DNA of 16,990 nucleotides from DTU078 sp002397345. GTDB taxonomy: Bacteria > Bacillota > Clostridia > Oscillospirales > CAG-272. This document shows positions 13,271 through 16,990 of the stretch, one piece after another (the first letter of the stretch is position 1; each line of letters opens with the position of its first letter). A program made the position numbers and the translations under genes. The notes under the pieces were generated by a model. It saw nothing but the letters and a program-made list of their open reading frames with translations, searched no databases and had not been told where the DNA came from. The DNA lies in the NCBI GenBank assembly GCA_937875545.1, contig CALLYE010000028.1, forward strand, positions 1-16,990. The letters are read 5' to 3'.

Positions 13271-14362
13271 TCAGCCGATATTCGCGTTTTCCAAAATTAA
13301 TGTCATTATCTTTTCAAACAGCATTGACTGGCGGATCAGGCTTGTCCCGTAATGCGTTTCAAACGCTTCGGGTGACTCGAAGTCGTATTTAGCCGCCAAT
13401 TCCACAAGCCCGTTTTCATACTCCTCATCGGAAACAGTAATATTTTCGTTTTTAACGATATAATTCATTACCATCTGCTCGGCTACATTGTTTTGCGCGA
13501 GTGAAAGCGCCTCGGCTCTATAATCTTCCATGGTTTTATTCAGATATTGCGAAACATATTCTTCAAGCGTCAGCTTGGAGTCGATCTGCTTGGCAATATC
13601 GGTATAATTGCTGTCAATCGCTTTTACCGCGGCATCGACTTCTTCTTTGGGATATTTTATCACCTCGGAGCTGTCCATAACCGCCGACCAGGCGTCGATT
13701 TTCTTTTGCATCTCGGCGTCATCGGCTTTTTCCGCGGCCAACTGTTCGCGCAGCTCCGCTTTATACTGCTCGACTGTGCTGTCGGTACCTGTGATTTTTG
13801 CCACAAGCTCGTCCGTCAGCTCGGGGGTAACGACGCGATAGATTTTTTTTACGGTGATTTCGATTGTGATCGATTTGCCGTTATAAAAATCTTCGTTATC
13901 GATAAAATTATTCTTATAATATTCGGGGAAGGTGGCGTCTACTTTATAAATATCGCCGGCTCTGTGACCCGTAAGCGACTTTTCCACACCGTCAAGCGCG
14001 GTTAAAAATATGCCCGATCCGATATGTACAGAGGTATCGCTGCCCGTGAAATTGGAATCGGCGACATTGTCGATCGTCGATACATAATCAATTTTCGCAA
14101 AATCACCGATCTCGGCGGCGCGGTCGGCGATTTCTTCCTCATATCTAAACGGCATCGATATTTCGTCGATTTTAGACTGCAGGTCGGCGTCGGTGACCTC
14201 GTTCGATTTCAGCGTTATGTTGATGCCTTTATAATTGCCGACTTTGATATATTGGCTCAGGTCGGTTTTTTCATAACCGTCCCATTTCGTGGCGCAGGAC
14301 GAAATCGCGGCGCCGGTTATTAATACAGCACAGGCAAGCGCGCAGATGCGTGAAAACTTCAT
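13271..14362 (-). CDS. Lipoprotein resembling trigger factor (FKBP-type PPIase plus TF C-terminal-like domain)
   Basis: Predicted surface-anchored folding factor of 363 residues. The signal peptide has a lipobox ending I-S-S-C with lipidated Cys23. Residues 33-80 (YKGINITLKSNEVTDADLQSKIDEI) look like the strand-helix that precedes the PPIase domain in trigger factor. Residues 84-175 fit an FKBP-type domain: GDFAKIDYV, FTGSDTSVHIGSG, LDGVEKSLTGHRAGDIYKVDATFPEYY. The helical rest (ELTDELVAKITGTDSTVEQYKAELREQLA onward) fits the TF C-terminal chaperone arms. No ribosome-binding domain is present, consistent with work outside the membrane, a role like PrsA. Cis-trans isomerase activity is inferred only. 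The ribosome site on the minus strand is GAGAGG at plus 14371-14376. It lies upstream of rarA on the same strand. Confidence 0.85.
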   Translation of the reverse strand: MKFSRICALACAVLITGAAISSCATKWDGYEKTDLSQYIKVGNYKGINITLKSNEVTDADLQSKIDEISMPFRYEEEIADRAAEIGDFAKIDYVSTIDNVADSNFTGSDTSVHIGSGIFLTALDGVEKSLTGHRAGDIYKVDATFPEYYKNNFIDNEDFYNGKSITIEITVKKIYRVVTPELTDELVAKITGTDSTVEQYKAELREQLAAEKADDAEMQKKIDAWSAVMDSSEVIKYPKEEVDAAVKAIDSNYTDIAKQIDSKLTLEEYVSQYLNKTMEDYRAEALSLAQNNVAEQMVMNYIVKNENITVSDEEYENGLVELAAKYDFESPEAFETHYGTSLIRQSMLFEKIMTLILENANIG

Positions 14363-14405
14363 TATTGAAACCTCTCGGAAATAACAACATATACCTGATA
14401 TTTAT

Positions 14406-14435
14406 ATCATAATCAGGCATTGATTTAAAGTCGAA
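14406..14435 (-). promoter_or_regulatory. Possible promoter of the trigger-factor-like lipoprotein gene
   Basis: On the minus strand TTCGAC (14435-14430) and TATGAT (14411-14406) are 18 bp apart, 30 bases above the ribosome site. The match is moderate. The 169-base gap also must hold the start signals of the divergent peptidase gene; on that strand only poorly spaced AT-rich candidates (TTTACA 14445, TATAAA 14471) are visible. Confidence 0.45.
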
Positions 14436-14531
14436 AAATATTAATTTACAAAACGGATACAAATCAACCATATAAAAAAGATAAAATATTCGTGTTAAAT
14501 ATCGTAATATCAAACGAAAGGTTATTTTGCT

Positions 14532-15599
14532 ATGGATATAATCAAAGACCGGCTTACGAAACTGCGTGCGAGTATGAAATGCGACGCCGTAATACTTGCG
14601 TCCGGGATTGCGAGCCGATATATGACCGATTTCGATTTTTCCGACGGTTATGTGCTTATAACGGCGGACGACGCGTATCTCCTGACCGATTTCCGCTATA
14701 TCGAAGCGGCGAAAAAAGCCGTGTGCACGGAATATAAAGTGTTGATGTTCGAGGGCAGCCGTGCCTCGCAGATCAGCTCGATACTCGCCGAAGCGCATGT
14801 GACGGCGCTGGGCTATGAGGACCGCGCTCTGACGTGCTCGCATCTTGAGGGGCTGAAACGCGATTTCCCGCTGCTGCGTTTTGAACCCGTCGGCACGATA
14901 ATAGACGATATGCGCGAATATAAAGACGAGACCGAGCTGGCGCGCATCGAGGCGGCGCAGCGTATCGCCGAGGCGGCGCTGGAATATACGCTGGGACATA
15001 TCACGCGTGGCATGACCGAGCGCGAGGTCGCGCTGGAGCTGGAATATCAAATGCGCAAGCGCGGTTCGGAGGGTGTTGCGTTCGATACCATAGCGGTGTC
15101 GGGGACAGCCTCCGCTCTGCCGCATGGCGTTCCCCGCGATGTAAAGCTTGAGCAGGGATTTTTGACGCTCGACTTCGGCGCGGTAGTCGGCGGATACCGT
15201 TCGGATATGACGCGCACCGTAGTGGTGGGCAGCGTCACGCCGGAGATGAAAAAAGTTTATGACACGGTGCTTGCGGCTCAATCGGCAGCGCTTGAAGCGA
15301 TTGAATGCGGAAAAACAGGTGTTGAGATCGACAAGATTGCCCGCGACATCATCGACAACGCGGGTTATAAGGGCTGCTTCGGACACGGGCTGGGTCATGG
15401 CGTCGGGCTGGAGATCCACGAGGGGCCGCGCGTATCGAAGGCGGGAGAAAAAAAGCTGGCGCCGGGTCATGTCGTGACCGTCGAGCCGGGTATTTATCTC
15501 GAGGGTAAATTCGGGGTGCGCATCGAGGATATGGTCGCGCTCCGCGAGGACGGTGCGGTCAATCTCACACGCGCGCCGAAAGAGCTTATTATTATATAA
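14532..15599 (+). CDS. M24B metallopeptidase (Xaa-Pro aminopeptidase / proline dipeptidase family)
   Basis: A dinuclear-metal peptidase that removes the residue before proline or splits X-Pro dipeptides in the cytoplasm. It has 355 residues, the normal length for the short Firmicute form. Residues 1-125 are the creatinase-like N-terminal domain. The pita-bread catalytic domain runs from about 135 to the end with all five metal ligands: D214 (LDFGAVVGGYRSDMTRT), D225 in the same block, H289 (GHGLGHGVGLEIHEGP), E318 (VEPGIY) and E332 (RIEDMV). The start at ATG 14532 has AAAGG about 10 bases upstream. The yqeG-like gene begins 8 bases after its stop, so the two form an operon. Aminopeptidase and dipeptidase members are not separable by eye, so no symbol is given. 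Confidence 0.95.
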   Translation: MDIIKDRLTKLRASMKCDAVILASGIASRYMTDFDFSDGYVLITADDAYLLTDFRYIEAAKKAVCTEYKVLMFEGSRASQISSILAEAHVTALGYEDRALTCSHLEGLKRDFPLLRFEPVGTIIDDMREYKDETELARIEAAQRIAEAALEYTLGHITRGMTEREVALELEYQMRKRGSEGVAFDTIAVSGTASALPHGVPRDVKLEQGFLTLDFGAVVGGYRSDMTRTVVVGSVTPEMKKVYDTVLAAQSAALEAIECGKTGVEIDKIARDIIDNAGYKGCFGHGLGHGVGLEIHEGPRVSKAGEKKLAPGHVVTVEPGIYLEGKFGVRIEDMVALREDGAVNLTRAPKELIII

Positions 15600-15607
15600 G
15601 GAACGCG

Positions 15608-16120
15608 ATGAAAAACGGTTTGCTTGGAAAATATCTTCTGCCCGATTACTATTTCCGCGATTACAGCGAAGTTACGCCCGAATTTTTACACTCAATAGGT
15701 ATGCGCGCGGTGATCGCCGATATTGACAACACGCTTGTCACCTATGACGATCCCGCGCCGACCGTGGATGTGCTTAAATGGCTTGACGCGTTGCGCAGCG
15801 CGGAGATTCAGGTTGCATTTGTTTCCAATAACAATCGCGAACGTGTCGAGCGCTTTTGTAAGGGGCTGGACTATTTTTATTCGTATAACAGCGGCAAACC
15901 GTCGGTTAAGGCATATAAACGCGCGGCGCAGACGCTTGGGGCAGCTCTCGGAGAATGCGCGGTGATAGGCGACCAGATTTTCACCGATATTATCGCGGCA
16001 AAACGGTTGGGCATGAAAGGTATAATTGTCAAACCGATAAAGGACAAGCTGACACCGCTGTTCAAATTGAAACGTGCCGGAGAGCGGCTGATTTATAAAA
16101 TTTATAAAATTAAATTCTAA
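15608..16120 (+). CDS. yqeG: YqeG-family HAD-IIIA phosphatase
   Basis: A 170-residue HAD-superfamily hydrolase of the YqeG type, thought to be a phosphatase; the natural substrate is unknown to me. Motif I is ADIDNTL with nucleophile D38 and acid D40. Motif II is FVSNN (Ser at 73). Motif III lysine is in SGKPS at 96-100, and motif IV is GDQIFTD at 121-127. The N-terminal LGKYLLPDYYFRDYSEVTPEFL and the basic C-terminal tail are typical of the family. The ribosome site AAGGAA (15598-15603) overlaps the stop of the peptidase gene, only 8 bases separate the genes, and translation is probably coupled. In other Firmicutes yqeG usually leads a yqeH-aroE cluster, which is not the arrangement here. 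Confidence 0.93.
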   Translation: MKNGLLGKYLLPDYYFRDYSEVTPEFLHSIGMRAVIADIDNTLVTYDDPAPTVDVLKWLDALRSAEIQVAFVSNNNRERVERFCKGLDYFYSYNSGKPSVKAYKRAAQTLGAALGECAVIGDQIFTDIIAAKRLGMKGIIVKPIKDKLTPLFKLKRAGERLIYKIYKIKF

Positions 16121-16186
16121 TGTAGGGCGGGGGCTTGCCCCCGCCGATATTGGACGATTACGGCGGAGATAAACTCCCGCCCTGCA
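16121..16186. repeat. Paired-palindrome intergenic repeat, copy 3
   Basis: GGCGGGGGC (16126-16134) pairs with GCCCCCGCC (16137-16145). A second palindrome, GGCGGAG (16162-16168), pairs with CTCCCGCC (16174-16181) with one bulge. Outer inverted repeats TGTAGGGCGGG (16121-16131) and CCCGCCCTGCA (16176-16186) differ at one position. It starts directly after the yqeG stop codon. The same two-palindrome design appears at 9602-9663 with a different spacer. Confidence 0.8.
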
Positions 16187-16203
16187 TTTTTACGGAGGTA
16201 CAT

Positions 16204-16990
16204 ATGCCGGCACTATTCGGACCGGGCGGCAACTCGGACAGCTTCGCCGCAGAGGGCTACAAACACACATTCGAGGCGCCAAAATGGCTGTCAGAACGCG
16301 GACTGGGCGCGTATGAATATCAAGGGGGCAACGGTATTTTCGGCTCGGACGAAACCTTTTCCAAAATCGGCAGGGAAGCGAAAAAATACGGTATTGCCAT
16401 GTCGCTGCACGCGCCGTATTACATCAGCCTGTCGGGTATCGAGCCTGACAAGCGGCTGGCGAGTATCGGTTATATAAAAAAGAGCCTGCACGCTGCTTCG
16501 CTTATGGGCGCGGATATCATTGTCATCCACTGCGGCAGCGCGGCGAAGATCAGCCGCGATGAAGCGATGCGGCTGGCGTCCGACACGCTGTGGAAAGCGC
16601 TGGAGGAAACAGACGGCGCCGAATATTGCGGTATCAAGCTCGGCATTGAAACGATGGGCAAGCGTAACCAGCTCGGCACACTTGACGAAGTGCTCGAATT
16701 GTGCGCGCTTGATGAAAGGCTCTGTCCCGTCGTCGATTTCGGCCATATGTACGCGCGTGAGAACGGTTCGATCTTCGGGGAAGACGACACCGACGGTTAT
16801 ATGCGTGTATTCAGCGCGATTGACGAAAAGCTGGGCGCGGACAAAGCGCAGAACCTGCACTGCCACTTCTCGCGTATCGAATATACCGGGGCGGGTGAGA
16901 AAAAGCACGTCACATTTGCCGAAAACAACGGGTTCGGGCCTGATTACAGACCGCTTATCAAAATAATCGCACTCGAGGGGCTGACCCCGC
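16204..16990 (+). CDS. Endonuclease IV-like TIM-barrel protein (AP endonuclease 2 / sugar isomerase superfamily), 3' truncated
   Basis: The frame runs to the window edge (262 residues) with no stop, so the 3' end lies outside. The start has GGAGG at 16194-16198, 5 bases from ATG. The order of metal-binding motifs follows DNA endonuclease IV: MSLHAPYYISLSG (H69), IVIHCGS (H109), LGIETMG (E149), VVDFGHMYA (D178, H181), LHCHFSRIEY (H219/H221) and GEKKHVTF (H235). A zinc-dependent AP endonuclease acting in base excision repair is one reading. A sugar-phosphate isomerase of the same fold is the other, because the DRH triad of endonuclease IV is KKH here. From memory, an HFSKIEY-GE-H-TF variant recurs in a distinct clostridial and archaeal subfamily of unclear activity. 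Confidence 0.85.
   Translation, partial: MPALFGPGGNSDSFAAEGYKHTFEAPKWLSERGLGAYEYQGGNGIFGSDETFSKIGREAKKYGIAMSLHAPYYISLSGIEPDKRLASIGYIKKSLHAASLMGADIIVIHCGSAAKISRDEAMRLASDTLWKALEETDGAEYCGIKLGIETMGKRNQLGTLDEVLELCALDERLCPVVDFGHMYARENGSIFGEDDTDGYMRVFSAIDEKLGADKAQNLHCHFSRIEYTGAGEKKHVTFAENNGFGPDYRPLIKIIALEGLTP

Noticed and set aside
14271..15470. 399-codon open frame on the minus strand
   Set aside because: It runs antisense to the M24 peptidase gene, which has all five metal ligands and good start signals, and also crosses the start of the lipoprotein gene. Its translation is Arg/His-rich with no recognisable domain.

Overview
The window looks like a chromosomal segment from an uncultured Clostridia-type Firmicute, perhaps Oscillospirales/Ruminococcaceae-like (an inference). 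The grounds are strong GGAGG-type Shine-Dalgarno sites, TTGACA/TATAAT promoters, a T-box riboswitch upstream of valS, a YqeG-type phosphatase, a clostridial XRE regulator and GC-rich palindromic intergenic repeats. Most genes are housekeeping and moderately GC-rich. One short block, roughly 10340-11935, is visibly more AT-rich and looks acquired.

Layout. 1-669 (+) is the 3' end of a gene resembling the metallo-beta-lactamase-like domain of ComEC/Rec2 proteins. 788-3353 (+) holds a membrane diguanylate cyclase whose end overlaps cca, the CCA-adding enzyme. 3401-5393 (+) has a strong promoter, a 15-codon ORF, an intrinsic terminator and then an ABC-class ATPase of the COG3044/PF09818 type. 5429-8548 (+) is a promoter, a valine-specific T-box and valS. 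8638-9600 (+) is a DUF4349-type lipoprotein, and 9698-10297 (+) an RsmC/YbxB-like methyltransferase. 10339-10937 (-) is a MazF-type toxin with its antitoxin, divergent from an XRE regulator (11167-11934, +). 11973-14362 (-) holds rarA and a lipoprotein resembling trigger factor. 14532-16120 (+) is an M24 aminopeptidase with yqeG 8 bases behind it, followed by a palindromic repeat and the 5' part of an endonuclease IV-like TIM-barrel gene (16204 to the window end).

The genes do not form one pathway. The functional units are the GGDEF/cca pair, the self-contained toxin-antitoxin operon, the T-box-controlled valS unit and the pepP-like/yqeG pair. Three copies, one of them half-length, of a GC-rich palindromic element lie just downstream of genes.

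The observations most worth a second look are: (a) the promoter / 15-codon ORF / terminator arrangement in front of the ABC-class ATPase; (b) the paired-palindrome repeat with terminal inverted repeats; (c) the MazF homologue with His where the catalytic Arg is expected; (d) the extra hairpin in the T-box Stem I; (e) the trigger-factor-like lipoprotein. I found no CRISPR array, tRNA, rRNA, complete insertion sequence or clear novel multi-gene system.
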